A DNA stretch of 64,000 nt from Ovis canadensis. Its lineage: Eukaryota; Chordata; Mammalia; Artiodactyla; Bovidae. The notes beneath the pieces were generated by a model. That model saw only the letters and a program-made list of their open reading frames with translations. It made no database searches and was not told the origin of the DNA. Positions 1 through 11,562 of this stretch are shown here, one piece after another; within the stretch, counting starts at the first letter, position 1, and each line of letters opens with the position of its first letter. The stretch covers positions 56,055,384 through 56,119,383 of the forward strand of contig NC_091250.1 in the NCBI RefSeq assembly GCF_042477335.2, written 5' to 3'. A program made the translations under genes and the position numbers.

Positions 1-236
1 GCAGGCGCCTATCACCATATATTGCCGACTAAGATCGTAAAGCGTCTGCCTACAGTGCGGGAGACCAGGGTTTGATCCCTGGGTCAGGAAGATCCTCTGG
101 AGAAGGAAATGGCAACCCACTCCAGCACTCTTACCTGGAAAATCCCATGGACGGAGGAGCCCGGTACATTACAGTCCATGGGGTCGCAAAGAGTCGGACA
201 CGACTGAGCAACTTCACTTCACTTCACTTCACTTCA
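1..236 (+). mobile_element. Bov-tA SINE with pentamer tail
   Basis: A tRNA-derived ruminant SINE in sense orientation. The tRNA-like part (aagcgtctgcctacagtgcg, then ggtttgatccctgggtc) is followed by the BovA body (ggagaaggaaatggcaaccc, then agtcggacacgactgagc). The 3' end is a (CACTT)n-type pentamer repeat at about 208-236. The tRNA-like 5' end is degenerate and may start outside the window. Confidence 0.85.
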
Positions 237-810
237 AACCAAACAGATTAAAAATATAAACCCAAATTATAAATGTCTGAGACTGTAAGAGACTTAAAAT
301 GATCCTCGATTCCATTCCTTTGGTAGCTATGAGGCAGAGGGAGAAGGCCTCTCAGCACATAAGGAAGACATACTTCTAAATAATGCCCACTGCAGATGGG
401 CCAAATGGGACAGAGTCAAAGATCAGGGAGAAAAGTAGTGAACTTGAGGCTTCTCTGGCAGGAAGCAAAACCAGAGTGTAATCTGGAAACATTTCTATCC
501 CATTCTCACTTTCTTTTTTTTTTCCATTCTCACTTCCTAAAGCAGAAGATCCTCACCATTTCTGCCTGGTAGGATTTCAGAATTGTTGTGGATCAGATTA
601 CTCCCTGCCATGTATCTTCTGTTATTCCTCTTTCTAAATGGAAGTGTTTAATACAGTTACTCCATCCCTGTTCTACTATTATAAATTTGGAGAGCATGGA
701 AAATAAATTATCTTTTTATTCAAGAGCATCCAGAGCAAGAGAAATCATACTCAGATTGGATGTGGAGCCTACTGCCTCATTCCCAGACAGCCTCAGCTTT
801 GAACTGGCAT
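237..810. other. Unique intergenic stretch
   Basis: Between two SINEs. It contains a short T-run near 511-521. No gene, RNA or recognisable repeat was seen. An open frame at 588-881 runs into the following SINE and is not credible as a gene. Confidence 0.5.
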
Positions 811-1081
811 CATGGCAAAATGGAACTTTCACCCCACTCCAGTACTCTTGCCTGGAAAATCCCACGGACAGAGGAGCCTAGTAGGCTGCAGTCGATGGGG
901 TCGCTAAGAGTCAGACCTGACTGAGTGATTTCACTTTCACTTTTTACTTTCATGCACTGGAGAAGGAAATGGCAGCCCACTCCGGTGTTCTTGCCTGGAG
1001 AATCCCAGGGATGGGTAGCCTGGTGGGCTGCCGTCTATGGGGTCGCACAGAGTCGGACGTGACTGAAGTGACTTAGCAGCT
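811..1081 (+). mobile_element. BOV-A2 dimeric SINE
   Basis: Two BovA monomers lie head to tail in sense orientation, joined by the characteristic tttcactttcactttttact linker. The second monomer ends gtgacttagcagc. The first lines up from aatggaactttcaccccact. It lies in the intergenic region upstream of SLIT2. Confidence 0.85.
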
Positions 1082-2257
1082 AGTATATTTTGCATGTGAG
1101 AAGTTGACTGAGTTGAATACCTGGTGACCTGAAGGGCAGAAAGTGATAGTCCTTAATGCTCTTCACCAGATATGTCTAGCTTTCTAGCAGGCATGCAGAA
1201 GATTACATATCCTGTTCCATTTGTTGTTGAGTGGATCATGTCTCCAGATCAGGCCAGTGGGTTACCCTGTGAGAAGCAGAGTGAGTTGAATACCATAGAG
1301 AGATGGGAAGTGTTTATTACATTATAATGCAGATTTCCCAATGGCTATAGTGTTACTAACCACACTGGCTTCTAAATAAAAATAAGCATTCTCCAAATTA
1401 AACAAACATTTAATGGTAAAACTGGTGGGAAAACATAATGAATCGTGAATATTATCTCAGACCCAGAAAGGTATGCTACTTTTCCCTGTGAAAAGCAGGC
1501 AAAGTTCTGAACCTGTGGTCTTTCTTTCCACTTACAGGATTTATGGTTACCGCTGGTAATGCAATGACTTTAGAATAACAGAAGCTAATGCGGCTCTTCA
1601 TTCCCAGTTTCTCTCCAGGATACTTGGCAGTTTCTCGCAGTCTTCTGGTTGCTTTTTCAAAACAGCTGGAACTTAATTCTGCAAATACAGAGAGACAACA
1701 TTGTCCTACAGCTTTTAATTGCCAATTAAGCAGGTTTCAATTTATGAATCCATCTCGTACGTGATTAAAGTGGAGGGGTTCTTTTTTAAGGTTTTTAAAT
1801 GCTGTGAGTATTTTTTTTCACATTCCTTACCTGAGTAGAGAGGGTTAATAAGCTTTAACCGATAACCACAAATAAAAATATATGTCCTTATATAAGAATT
1901 GAAGAAAAATAAAATATCTATACTGGCATATTATGTATCTGTGTAAAATTTAATATTAGATATGACAAATTATCATTATAAATTAAAAAGATATGAGGTA
2001 AAATGCACAAATATAATAATATATGCATATACCACAAATATGTCCGTGTAAGAAATATATATATATTATGTATCAGATAGACCTATCAAGTAGATCTCTG
2101 AAATCCTCAAGTGAAAATTTTCTTAAAGTAAAGGACACCATATACATGTTGGGAAACGAAATAATAAGAATTTGTCTAAATAACCCTAGACTCCTATTAT
2201 GATTTCACTGCCACTCTTCAGTAAATTAAATTATTTCACTGTCATTTTTCTATGATG
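1082..2257. other. Unique AT-rich intergenic stretch
   Basis: No gene or clear repeat, apart from a short (AT)n run near 2047-2064. Around 1860-2080 it is very AT-rich and of low complexity. Confidence 0.5.
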
Positions 2258-2632
2258 CTTTCAAACTGTAGTGCTGGAAAAGTCTCTTGAGAGTTCCTCG
2301 GCCTGCAAGGAGACCCAACCACTCAATCCTAAAGGAAATCAACTCTGAATATTCACTAGAAAGACTAATTCTAAAGTTGAAGCCCCAATACTTTGGCCAC
2401 CTGATGCAAAGAGCTGACTCTTTGGAAAAGACCCTGATGCTGGGAAAGATTGAAGGCAAAAGGAGAAGAGAGTGGCAGAGGATGAGATGGTTGGATAGCA
2501 TCAGCATCAATGGACATGAACTTCAGCAAACTTCAGGAGATAGTGAAGGACTGGGAAGCCTCGTGTGCTGCAGTCCTTGGTGTCACAGAGTTGCACATGA
2601 CTTAGCAAATGAACAACAACAAATTTTTCTGT
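2258..2632 (+). mobile_element. BovB LINE 3' fragment
   Basis: 5'-truncated BovB (RTE clade) in sense orientation. The translated frame keeps the C-terminal end of the BovB reverse-transcriptase ORF, with RRPNHSILKEI, then QYFGHLM, then [13 protein letters not shown] and RMRWLDSI. It ends at the typical acaacaac tail. It is diverged and non-functional. Confidence 0.85.
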
Positions 2633-3032
2633 GAGGGGTGGGGTTGGTGGTAATGTTTACTCATTTAATTGGCTCTGGAATACACGTTTCTCACTTGGTT
2701 CTTGCTGTACTTACAAAGTTAAATCATGTAGTATACTAAAAGAAAACAATATTTGAGTACAGTACTACTGAAGATGGCTCTTTTTGTTACTAATGACCTG
2801 TCAGTTTGTAGGTTTCCCTCACCCCCACGACCAGTTTCTTTGTCTCTCCATGAACTCAAAATTGGAGAAAGAAATATAATTTTTTCTCCCTATATTTAAT
2901 ATTTAAACTAGCAAATACTGATACGAAAATGGTCAGGAATTTGGGCATTGAAAGTGACAGTTTACTTAAAGCAGAAAATCCTAGTATCAGTCCCACCCTG
3001 CCCGTCTCAGATAAGGGATGTCACCTTCTTGC

Positions 3033-3140
3033 ATAGTGGTTCTTAATCTGGCTGGCTGCACATTAGACCATGTGGGAGCTTTAAAGAATTCTGATGCCCA
3101 AGACCAACCTGAATTCGTCAAGTGCAAGCACTTGGGAAAC
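3033..3140 (+). mobile_element. MER5-like DNA transposon fragment
   Basis: agtggttcttaatctggctg, then gcacattaga and ctgatgcccaagacc, resemble the left part of the hAT-Charlie MER5 family. It is diverged and directly abuts the MLT2-type LTR at 3141. Confidence 0.5.
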
Positions 3141-3605
3141 TGTGATAATTAATTTTATGTGTCAACTTAACTGGGACAGGAGGTGCCCAGGTATCTGGTC
3201 AAATATTATTCTGGGTATTTCTGTGAGGGTGTTTTTGAGTGAGTTTAGCATTTAAATTGATCCACTGAATAAAACAGGCTGTCCTCCCAGGTGTGAACAG
3301 GCTTCATCCAATCAGCTGAAGGCCTGAATAGAATAAAAAAGACTTACCCTCCCCTGAGCAAGTGGAATTCCTCCTGCCTAACTGCTTTGAGCTGGAACAT
3401 TGTTTGTTTTTTCCCGCCTTCAGACTTGAACTGAAACTTTTGCTCATCCTGGATTTTGAATCTTCTAGCCTTCAGATTGGAATTTATACCATCAACTGTC
3501 CTGTGTATTCAGCTTGCTGACTGCAGATCTTGGAATGTGCCAGCTTCCATAACTATATAAGCCAATTTCTTCCAGTAAATTTTTAAAAGCCAATTTTACT
3601 TGTGT
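3141..3605 (+). mobile_element. MLT2-type (ERV-L) solo LTR, ancient
   Basis: It begins tgtgataattaattttatgt, then gtcaacttaactgggac, gtgcccaggtatctggt and catccaatcagctgaaggcc, the arrangement of mammalian MLT2 LTRs of the ERV-L group. The 3' part (ataagccaatttcttccagt) precedes a degraded end. No internal viral coding region accompanies it, so it is an old solo LTR without coding capacity. Confidence 0.7.
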
Positions 3606-3635
3606 ATATAAAAAATTCTTCAAAACGTCTACATT

Positions 3636-3706
3636 TTGGGTCGGCCAAAAAGTTCATTCAGATCTTTTTCATAAGCTATTTACAACAAACTTTTTGGACA
3701 ACCTAA
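3636..3706. mobile_element. Mariner-type MITE (palindromic)
   Basis: Inverted arms 3636-3654 (TTGGGTCGGCCAAAAAGTT) and 3688-3706 (complement TTAGGTTGTCCAAAAAGTT) agree at 16 of 19 positions around a 33-nt centre. This is the signature of bovine mariner-derived miniature elements, with a TA following the right arm. It has no coding capacity. Confidence 0.75.
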
Positions 3707-4699
3707 TATATACATACGTACATTTATTATGTGAGTATTATGTACATATTCATATATAAAGATAGTTAAGTGACTTTACGTGGCTAACAAAATGTGAGAA
3801 GCCATGAGTATCACATGTAAGAGATGTTCAAGAGTCAAAAGATGAATCTTCTCCTTCTTTTTCCTCCTTGACTGTTTTAGGGATAGTATTCCCAGTGAGT
3901 CTGGTTCTTGAAATGGAGATGATGTGGAAAAACAGTGGAGATGACATGAAGCACAACAGACCCATGTATGGACATAAAGCATAAGTAAGGAATAAACACT
4001 ATTATTATGGGTTTTCTATGAGTTTTTCAGGCTTGTGTTAACAAACATACACTACTCAATCTACCAACTCCTGGGCAATTCTGACTGTGGGTTTATTGTA
4101 ATGTGAGATAGTATATTTCCTTATGGACTAAAGCATTGGATCATGGCTTTATATTGTTCACATCTCTAATTATTCAAATAGTGCACCAAGAAAACAGCTT
4201 TCAGTCTTTCAAACCCTAGATATTGTTTTGTCTTCCTTGGGTCTTTCCTGGTATCACAGAACAGCATCAACCTTCTAGTTTTTGTCACACTACTATATAT
4301 ATATTTCTCATCATATGCATCAGAGCAGTTGCTAAGCCTATTTTTACATTGTCTACCCAGTAACCAACAAGTACTCCAACAGAAAGATTTATGTCTTTTC
4401 TATCTCTATTTCTCTGGCATCTAGACCAATATCAAGCAGTTAATAGGGCCCAATATACATTTTTTTCTAAGCTAAATCAAATAATCCTTTGATGCGAAAA
4501 TGATAATCAACTCATTTATTGATATAATTATCTTCAATGTTTACATGCCTTGAGAATCACATAACAGTGTTGTGATTTTGGTTCAACTATTAAACAGGAT
4601 TTAGAAAGCACAAGAGAAGGAAATTATATTGTCTTTACTCATATTTTTACTTCCTTTTTTTTTTTCCTTTCTGATGTTTCTAGTTCCTCCCTCTATCGT
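3707..4699. other. Unique AT-rich intergenic stretch
   Basis: No gene, RNA or clear repeat was recognised. A T-run occurs near 4657-4668. Confidence 0.4.
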
Positions 4700-5440
4700 T
4701 TCCTTTTGTCTTAGAGAACTTCCTATAGCTATTCTGTTAGGGTAGATCGGCTGTCAAGACAAATTCTCTTAGTATTGTTTCATCTGAACTGTCTTGATGT
4801 TCCCCCTCCCCCCACCATCTAATTGGTGTCAGTTGATTGCCTTTTCTCCTTCAAATTTGTGGTTTTCTTGGGTTTGGGTGTGATGGGCAATTTTCTTCTT
4901 GTATTCTGGACATTGTGTATGCTGTGTTAGGAAACTCTTGATGCTATTTAAATCTCTTTAGCTCCTAGTCAGCCTGTTTAGATTTAGCCTATAGTTTCTG
5001 GCCTACTTCTATGAGCTTTAGTTCTAATGACATTTTACTTTTCATAGGCTTTGCAATGTGGTTTTGGCCTGTTTTGCTATCCTGATGCTGCTGGGTCTCC
5101 TGTTCGATTCCTACTACTGAAGTAATATCTTGGATCATCTTCTGCCATGGTATGGAGGAGAGGCAGGAAATGCTGGGCCTGAGACTCCTATGCCATGGAA
5201 TAGGAGACAGGAATAGCTGAGCTCCAAGGATGCTGCCCCGATGCTGGGTCAGCTTACCTGCTAGTGTGCCTTCGATAGTACAGCAGGGCTGGGTTGGCCT
5301 TTGGGGTCTCTGAAGCTGTGGCTTCAGGTAGATTTCAGCCAGCTGGTACCCTAGATATGGAGCGGGGTTTCCCATTAAGTCTTTCTTGGATTTGTCCTTT
5401 CTTGGCACTATGTGAGACAAAAGGAGATAGGAAACTCACA
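4700..5440 (-). mobile_element. Ancient L1 3' region, antisense
   Basis: Phrases such as gtcaagacaaattctcttag, then ttgtattctggacattgtgt and gctatcctgatgctgctggg, resemble the complement of old mammalian L1 3' UTR sequence. A 143-codon open frame on the - strand (4989-5420) falls inside it and has no recognisable protein signature. Family assignment is tentative. Confidence 0.4.
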
Positions 5441-5614
5441 GTGTTGTCAATCCTCAGGTCCTGACCTCCCTTGTTAGTCTACAATTTTTTTTCCTAGTTC
5501 TCTAGTCCTTTTATCATTGTCTCTTGAGTCCTTTCCAAGGCATTAGTTGTACTTAGAGGAAAGATGGGGGATACGTGAGCCTGTAGCACCTTGTTCCAGA
5601 ACAGCAAGTCTCCA

Positions 5615-5750
5615 AGTGCTTTTATGGATTAATTTATTTAATTCTCATAACTTCTTTGAAATAAGGTAATATATAATCTCTTATTTTCCACATATGATAG
5701 GTTAAAGAAGAAAAATGAAATTGAGTAAGATCCTGGCAAAGACACCAAAG
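5615..5750 (-). repeat. MIR SINE fragment
   Basis: aattctcataacttctttga, then aaggtaatatataatctctt and ttaaagaagaaaaatgaaattg, follow the reverse complement of the MIR core and tail. Strongly diverged. Confidence 0.45.
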
Positions 5751-6555
5751 AAGAATATATAAGTGGAACACATACAGGCACACAGAGTGTTGACTCAGAT
5801 CTCAAATAGATCTCCAGCTATACTGCCTACTTTAATCAAAAAATAAAGCAATTTGGAATGCATGAACAAGCTTTTAGAAGTTACTTGATTTTTATATACT
5901 TTTTCAAACAGTGTTATAATCATATTTTATTTTTCATAATTTTTTCATTACACTGCTTGGGAAACTGTATATGTTTGTTTATATTTTTCTGTTGTGTTAT
6001 CTCATAATCACAACGAACAGTACACAATTTTATGTATTGATATTTCTTACACAACAAGGAAAGACTAGTAAGAAAGATCTAAATTAATATTTCTGGATTT
6101 TCAGATGTGACATTTTATTTATTGAACAGCTGAACTTCTTTGTTTATACTTACAGATTCTTCCGTATATAATGGTTTTTCCTAAGTTTACACAGACTTGT
6201 CTATCATCCATGTCTCATCTGTTATAGAATTTCCATGTTGCTTCAGTGGGGAAAATGTTCTTTTTGTCTTATGTAATTAAGGGGAGTGTATCCCAAGGAA
6301 AGAAAGAGAAATGAAATAATTCTGTTAATACAAAAAGAAGATTAAAAAGAGAATTCGTTCATCAAATTATATTCACTCCACTGATTCTCTGCTAAATATT
6401 TGTATGTTGTTTTGCATTCACCATCTTCAATTAAAAGCAATAATCATAATGCAAATAATAATAATACATTATTTTACAATGTATATAGTTCTTTCAGATA
6501 CATAGTTTGCATTTCATTATCATGAATTTCCTATGATTCATAAGATTAGTGAGAT
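5751..6555. other. Unique AT-rich intergenic stretch
   Basis: No gene or repeat was recognised, only low-complexity A/T tracts. Confidence 0.4.
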
Positions 6556-6830
6556 GCCTAATGCTTTGGAACCTGGCTGCTGAGGTTAAAATTCTAGCTC
6601 TACCCTTTTCTAGCTGAGTGACCTTGGGCAGGTTATCTAACCTTTCTTGGCTTCATTTTCCTCATCCTTAAAGTAATATGAGCAAGTTACTCAACCTTCT
6701 TTTCCCTTAACTATGTCTCTATAAGATTAAATATAGTTTTCCAGGAGGAATAAATGAGGAAATAAAGTAAAACACTTGGAATAATGCCTACACATTGTAA
6801 ATACTTAATAAATGTTACTTACTGTTATCT
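6556..6830 (+). repeat. MIR SINE, near full length
   Basis: The MIR core agctgagtgaccttgggcag is followed by gttatctaacctttcttggc and ttcattttcctcatcctt. The 3' tail aatgcctacacattgtaaat, then acttaataaatgtt, is present further on. It is a good example of an old mammalian SINE in sense orientation. Confidence 0.8.
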
Positions 6831-7182
6831 CCATTTTCTACATGAAGACCATCTGGTTCAACAGATAAGCACATGCAAGAAATGGATATGCAGCATATCT
6901 TATACTAATTTATTTTATATTAAAATGAAATGAATTTAAATTTTCTTTAAACGCTTTTGCAGAATTGCATTTCAGAGTTCAAGAAATAGAGCAGTAGATA
7001 ATACTGAAAAAGACATTTATTGCTTGTCAAAACACAGCCACTTTGGAGCTCAGAGCTCTTATCTTTACCACATCCCTTCAAATTTTAACATAACCCTTTA
7101 GGAATCTATGACCTCGACCATTGAACAACCACCTCTTTGGACTAAGGTTAAAGTGTATTTGCCACACGTTTTGATATCTGTG

Positions 7183-7391
7183 TATGCTCTGTCACTCAGA
7201 CATGTCCAACTCTCTGCGACTCTGTGGACTGTAGCCTGCCAGACTCCTCTGTCCATGGAATTTTCCAGGCAAGAATTCTGGAATGGGGTGCCATTTCCTA
7301 CTCCAGGGGATCTTTCCAACCCAGGGATTGAACCTGTATCTCTTGTGTCTCCTGCATTGGCAAGTGGATTCTTTATCACTAGCACTACCTC
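7183..7391 (-). mobile_element. Bov-tA SINE, antisense
   Basis: The BovA body is in reverse orientation (ctctgtccatggaattttcc, then aggcaagaattctgg). It is followed by the tRNA-like part (cccagggattgaacctgt, then gcattggcaagtggattc) and the degraded box A end. The open frames across it are incidental. Confidence 0.85.
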
Positions 7392-7900
7392 TTTTGATAT
7401 CATCAGTGAACTAGAAATGATTTTTATCTATTAAACTTAGTAATTGATTTGATGATAGAAAACACTTACTTTGGACCCCAATTAAAAGAATATTATCCCC
7501 TAGCAAAGAATTCTATAATTCTTATAAGTAGATCCATATTACAAAAAAAATTAGAATCAATAGCTGTATTTTTCATTACATCAGCAAAATAGTTGTATAA
7601 ATTTGTTTTCTTTATTACATTGTGTCTTCATAACATCCCTAATTTTGCCTTTTGGTCTACAAAGCCTAAAATACTATCAGATACCTAACAGAAAAACTTT
7701 GCTAACTCTTGGTCTAAGACATTATTGGGACTCTATTTTGTATGAGAAAATGGCTTTTTGACCATTAAGAAGGTATACATTTTGAACTATATATTTCTAA
7801 TAGTGGTTATGAATTGCCTCTGTTAATCAGATTTCATTTTTATCTAAAATATATACTATTTAGCCTTGGGATTTGAAAATATTTATTGGAGTTTATGTTA
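7392..7900. other. Unique AT-rich intergenic stretch
   Basis: Nothing recognisable is present between two Bov-tA copies. Confidence 0.4.
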
Positions 7901-8115
7901 AGCTAGCCACCCTGGTGGCTCAAAAGGTAAAGAATCTGCCTGCAATGCAGAAGAACTGAGTTCGATCCCTGGGTCGGCAAGATCCCCTGGAGAAGGGTAT
8001 GGCAACCCATTCTAGTATCCTTGCCTGGAGAATTCCATGGACAGTGGAACCTGGCAGGCTACAGTCCAAGGATCACAAAGAGTCAGGCACAACTGAGCAA
8101 CTATCACCACCACAG
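7901..8115 (+). mobile_element. Bov-tA SINE
   Basis: Full sense copy. The tRNA-like head (ccctggtggctcaaaaggta, then gttcgatccctgggtc) is followed by the BovA body, ending cacaactgagcaactatc and a short cac-rich tail. Confidence 0.88.
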
Positions 8116-8649
8116 CAAATATCTTTGTAATATTAGCCTGATACTGTGACCTTGTCAACCTTTCTGAATTAGCAGAAGGAGCCTGAAGAAGTTATAAGGG
8201 GTTCCTGCTCCCTCTTTCCCAAATAGCACAGAAATATGTTTTTCTTCTGTAAAAATCCAGGAGGCATTTTTGGATTTAGTAAGTCAAAAGATTAGGCAAT
8301 TTAAAACTGTTTTTGCAACTGAATTTCCTTTTTCTCAGTGGTTAATTTCCTGTAAATTTATTTTAACTCTGTAAAACTATTAAAATTTTTGTTATTTTCC
8401 CTCCGGCTTTTAAATGTTAATGTGTGTTTTTTAACCTGCCTCATTGAGTATTAACTATTTCTTTAACCTTGTATTTTGTGGTTGTTCTTGCCCGAATATC
8501 TTACACATTAAATATTCAAATGTCTCTTTATTCTATCTTCGCCTTCCTAAATACACTTTTGTCTTAATTGTATACAGAAAAAGTCTTTACACAAAGCATT
8601 CAAATCACAGAATTTGAGAAACAGTTTATTTGATGTTTATAAAATAGAA
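8116..8649. other. Unique AT-rich intergenic stretch
   Basis: No gene or repeat was recognised. Confidence 0.4.
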
Positions 8650-8835
8650 TTTGATGTCAGACTGGAATACTGATTGCTACTTTGCCAGTTACTAAAAACT
8701 GAACAAATATCTGTGAGCCCCAGTTTTTGTAATTATCTATGAGAGAGAAAAATAGCTTCTAACTCAGAAAACTGTCTTGAGAAGTAAAGGAACTGAGATA
8801 TCACAAAGTGATGAGCCCAGTGTTTAGAACCAGAT
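8650..8835 (+). repeat. MIR SINE fragment
   Basis: gatgtcagactggaatactg, then ttgccagttactaaaaactg and gagccccagtttttgtaatt, follow the MIR order with heavy divergence. A Bov-tA was later inserted next to its 3' end. Confidence 0.5.
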
Positions 8836-8850
8836 ACTATTTAATAATAC

Positions 8851-9058
8851 TTTCCCTTATAGCTCAGTCGGTAAAGAATCTGCCTGCAATGCAAGAGAAT
8901 CCAGGTACGATTCCTGGATAGGGAAGATCCCCTGGAGAAGGAAATGGCAACCCACTCCAGTATTCTTGCCTGCCACATCTCATGGACAGAGGAGCCTGGC
9001 AGGCTACAGTCCATGGGGTCACAAGAGTCGGACACGGCCTAGTGACTAAACCACCATT
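8851..9058 (+). mobile_element. Bov-tA SINE
   Basis: Sense copy. The tRNA-like head is agctcagtcggtaaagaatc, then gcctgcaatgcaag, and the body is ggagaaggaaatggcaaccc, then agtcggacacggcc. A small deviation, gcctgccacatctc, replaces the usual gcctggagaatccc. Confidence 0.88.
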
Positions 9059-9109
9059 ACTTAATGAATATAGCTACATTACTACTGAGAACTGGGAAGG
9101 ATTTGTTGT

Positions 9110-9230
9110 TCAACTTGTCTAATCTCAACCTTTTATAATGGAGAAAAACTAAGGCCAGAAAATCTCAGTGACATATCCAAATTACAACATAATTTGTAAC
9201 AAATTATTACAGTGGAAAACCAGCTTCACC
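9110..9230 (-). repeat. MIR SINE fragment, antisense
   Basis: ttttataatggagaaaaact, then aaggccagaaaatctcagtg and acatatccaaattacaac, follow the complement of the MIR core (acagatgaggaaactgaggc type). Diverged. Confidence 0.4.
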
Positions 9231-9479
9231 TCTTCAAAAAAAGTATTATGGGGCATAATTATCATGAAACTAACGGTACCATCTTCTCTCTTTTGTCCTC
9301 AATCTTTTCTCTACTCTTAAAATACACCTTTCCCAGAGTTTCCCAGGGCTTAGCACTAGGAGTTATTTGATCATTATAATAGTTAATAGAAATATCAAAG
9401 CTATTCTAACAATACAAAATATTTTAGAAATGTTCACTGCTGAGTAGTGGTAGTAATGATGAAAATCATTATACTGCCC

Positions 9480-9605
9480 TTTATTTAATAAGCACCTAGC
9501 TCAATGCTGGGTATTATGCTGTTAGTTTGACTGAAACCATCTTATCTTCATGGTAATCATGAAAAGTAAGCATTCTTATCCCCATACATATATGCAATAT
9601 TAAAC
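9480..9605 (-). repeat. MIR/L2-like tail fragment
   Basis: tttatttaataagcacctag, then ctcaatgctgggtattatgc and ttcatggtaatcatgaaaag, resemble the complement of an old MIR or L2 3' end. Family assignment is weak. An A-run follows at about 9609-9624. Confidence 0.35.
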
Positions 9606-9923
9606 TGGAAAAAAAAAAAAAAAACCTTATGTAATGAATTTTGTACCTGGCTGAGACATAACAATTAGAGCAGCCTGCTGAGATGCAAGCTCTTTCAATT
9701 TCTCAAGGCCATTTCTTTGGAAAATGAGCCTAAATTCTTGTTACCTCTGTGGGGCTGTCCAAGAAAACATTTTGGTGCCCCCTAGAGGTGATCAGGAATG
9801 TACACTTGTCAAATGCCAGGGAATGAGACACTGAAGCCAATTCAGCAGGTGCTACCTATCATTCATTGCTGCCTGCTTTTCCAAACTTAGGTGGCTCAGA
9901 TGCAGTCGTGGAGAAGTTCTAGA

Positions 9924-10112
9924 GACTGGTGATTCTCCAGCTTCAGTGAGTATCAAAACCACTTGAAGGCTTGTTAGAACTCAGGTTTATGGTATCTACC
10001 CCCAGAGTTTCTGACTCTACCCTGAGGTGGGGCCTAAAACTGTGTAACTATTAATATAATCCTTGGTGTTTCTGATGCTGTTAGTCCAGAGACCACACTC
10101 TGAAAACCACTG
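9924..10112 (+). mobile_element. MER5A hAT-Charlie DNA transposon
   Basis: The order actggtgattctccagcttc, then cacttgaaggcttgttagaa, cccccagagtttctgactc, ctgaggtggggcctaaaac and gagaccacactctgaaaacc closely follows MER5A from terminus to terminus. Non-autonomous and ancient. Confidence 0.8.
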
Positions 10113-10129
10113 CCCTAGATAATCATCTC

Positions 10130-10179
10130 AGAGTTTAAACTAGCTCCAAAACTAGCTAGAGTTTAAACTAGCTCCAAAA
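10130..10179. repeat. 22-bp direct duplication
   Basis: A 22-bp unit with core agtttaaactagctccaaaa occurs at 10130-10151 and again at 10158-10179, separated by 6 bp. It is likely a small local tandem duplication just after the MER5A copy. No function is indicated. Confidence 0.85.
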
Positions 10180-10989
10180 GCTGGCCCACTTTTAGTAACT
10201 GGGCACTGGTAACTATGGATCCTAGTTCTTCCCTGCTCCGAACAGATGATGCAAACAGATTTAGCAGAGAGATGTGAGTATCTCCTGGATGAGAGTGACA
10301 GCTTCTGATGAACTATAGATTCCTTGATCCGTGGAAATTCTAGAACTCTTTAGGTTGGGTATAGGAGAACCTGTTTAGGTATGAGTTCAGGGAACTCAGT
10401 TCTCGTTTCATCTGCACCAGGTAATCAGAACTGGCTGAAGACAAACTTTCTGAACACAAATAAAATCGCAACCATTTAGAATTATACTGTGGTTCTTAAC
10501 TCTATCAAATAGCTTGGAACATAGGAGGCATGAAACAAATTTTAATTCTTAATTTCCATGCTGTTAACTTTTGACATTTACATTTCTAATACAAAAATAT
10601 TATGAGAAAAAATATGTAATTTACCTGAACACAATATGCAAAAATGGAAAATAGTACCATTAAATCCACAGAATTATTTTGTGTCATGAATTCAATCAAT
10701 GCTATTGCTGTTATCTAACTCTGTTTTACTCATATTTACTTATTTTGCATCAATTCTGCTTTATTATTCCTTTTCCCCATATATCCCAATTTCACAAAAT
10801 TTTTCTCCATAGAAAATGTAAATTGAGAGGATGTTTTCTTATTTTTGTTTTTGTTTCGTTTTTGTCTTTTTTTTTTTTTTACTGTATGAGTGTTTAAGTG
10901 TTTAAATTGTTTTCTAAATCATGCTAGCAACTGGGGTTGTTTTTTTTTTTCAAGGTAATGGGGGACTTGAATGTTGACTTTAGTGGATT
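10180..10989. other. Unique AT-rich intergenic stretch
   Basis: Contains T-rich runs around 10841-10880 and 10939-10951. No gene or recognisable transposon was seen. Confidence 0.4.
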
Positions 10990-11562
10990 GCTGTTGTTGT
11001 TCAGTCATTAAGCCATGTCTGACTCTGCAACCTCATTGACTGAAGCGCGCCAGGCTTCTCTGTCCTTCACTATCTCCTGAAATTTGCTTAAACTCATGTC
11101 CACTGAGTCGGTAATGCTATCTAACCATCTCATCCTCTTCCACTCTGTCTCCTTTTGCCTTCAATCTTTCCAATGAGTTGTCAGGTGGCCAAAGTATTAG
11201 AACTTCCACTTCAGCATTAGTCCTTCCAACAAATATTCATGGTTGATTTCCTTTAGGATTGACTGATCTGATTTCCTTGCAGTCCAAGGGACTTTCAAGA
11301 GTCTTCTCCAGCACCACTATTTGAAAGCATCAGTTCTTCAGCATTCAGCCTTCTTTATGGTCCAACTCTCATATCTGTACATGACTACTGGAAAAACCAC
11401 AACTTTGACTATATGCATTTTTGTTGACAAAATGGTCTTTGCTTTTTAATATGCTGTCTAGGTTTGTCATAACTTTCCTTCCAAGAAGCCAGTGTCTTTT
11501 AATTTCATGGCTGCAGTCACTAACTGCAGTGATTTTGGAGCCCAGGAAAAGAAAATCTGTCA
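10990..11562 (-). mobile_element. BovB LINE 3' fragment, antisense
   Basis: About 570 bp of BovB on the - strand. It starts on the + strand as ctgttgttgttcagtcatta (the BovB end). It runs through caccatctc-like and ctaaccatctcatcctcttc segments to ggctgcagtcactaactgca, then gattttggagcccagg. It extends further 5' than the copies at 2258 and 49239. Multiple indels; not coding. Confidence 0.88.

Noticed and set aside
4989..5420. A 143-codon open frame on the - strand
   Set aside because: It falls in what looks like an old L1 3' region and shows no recognisable protein motif.
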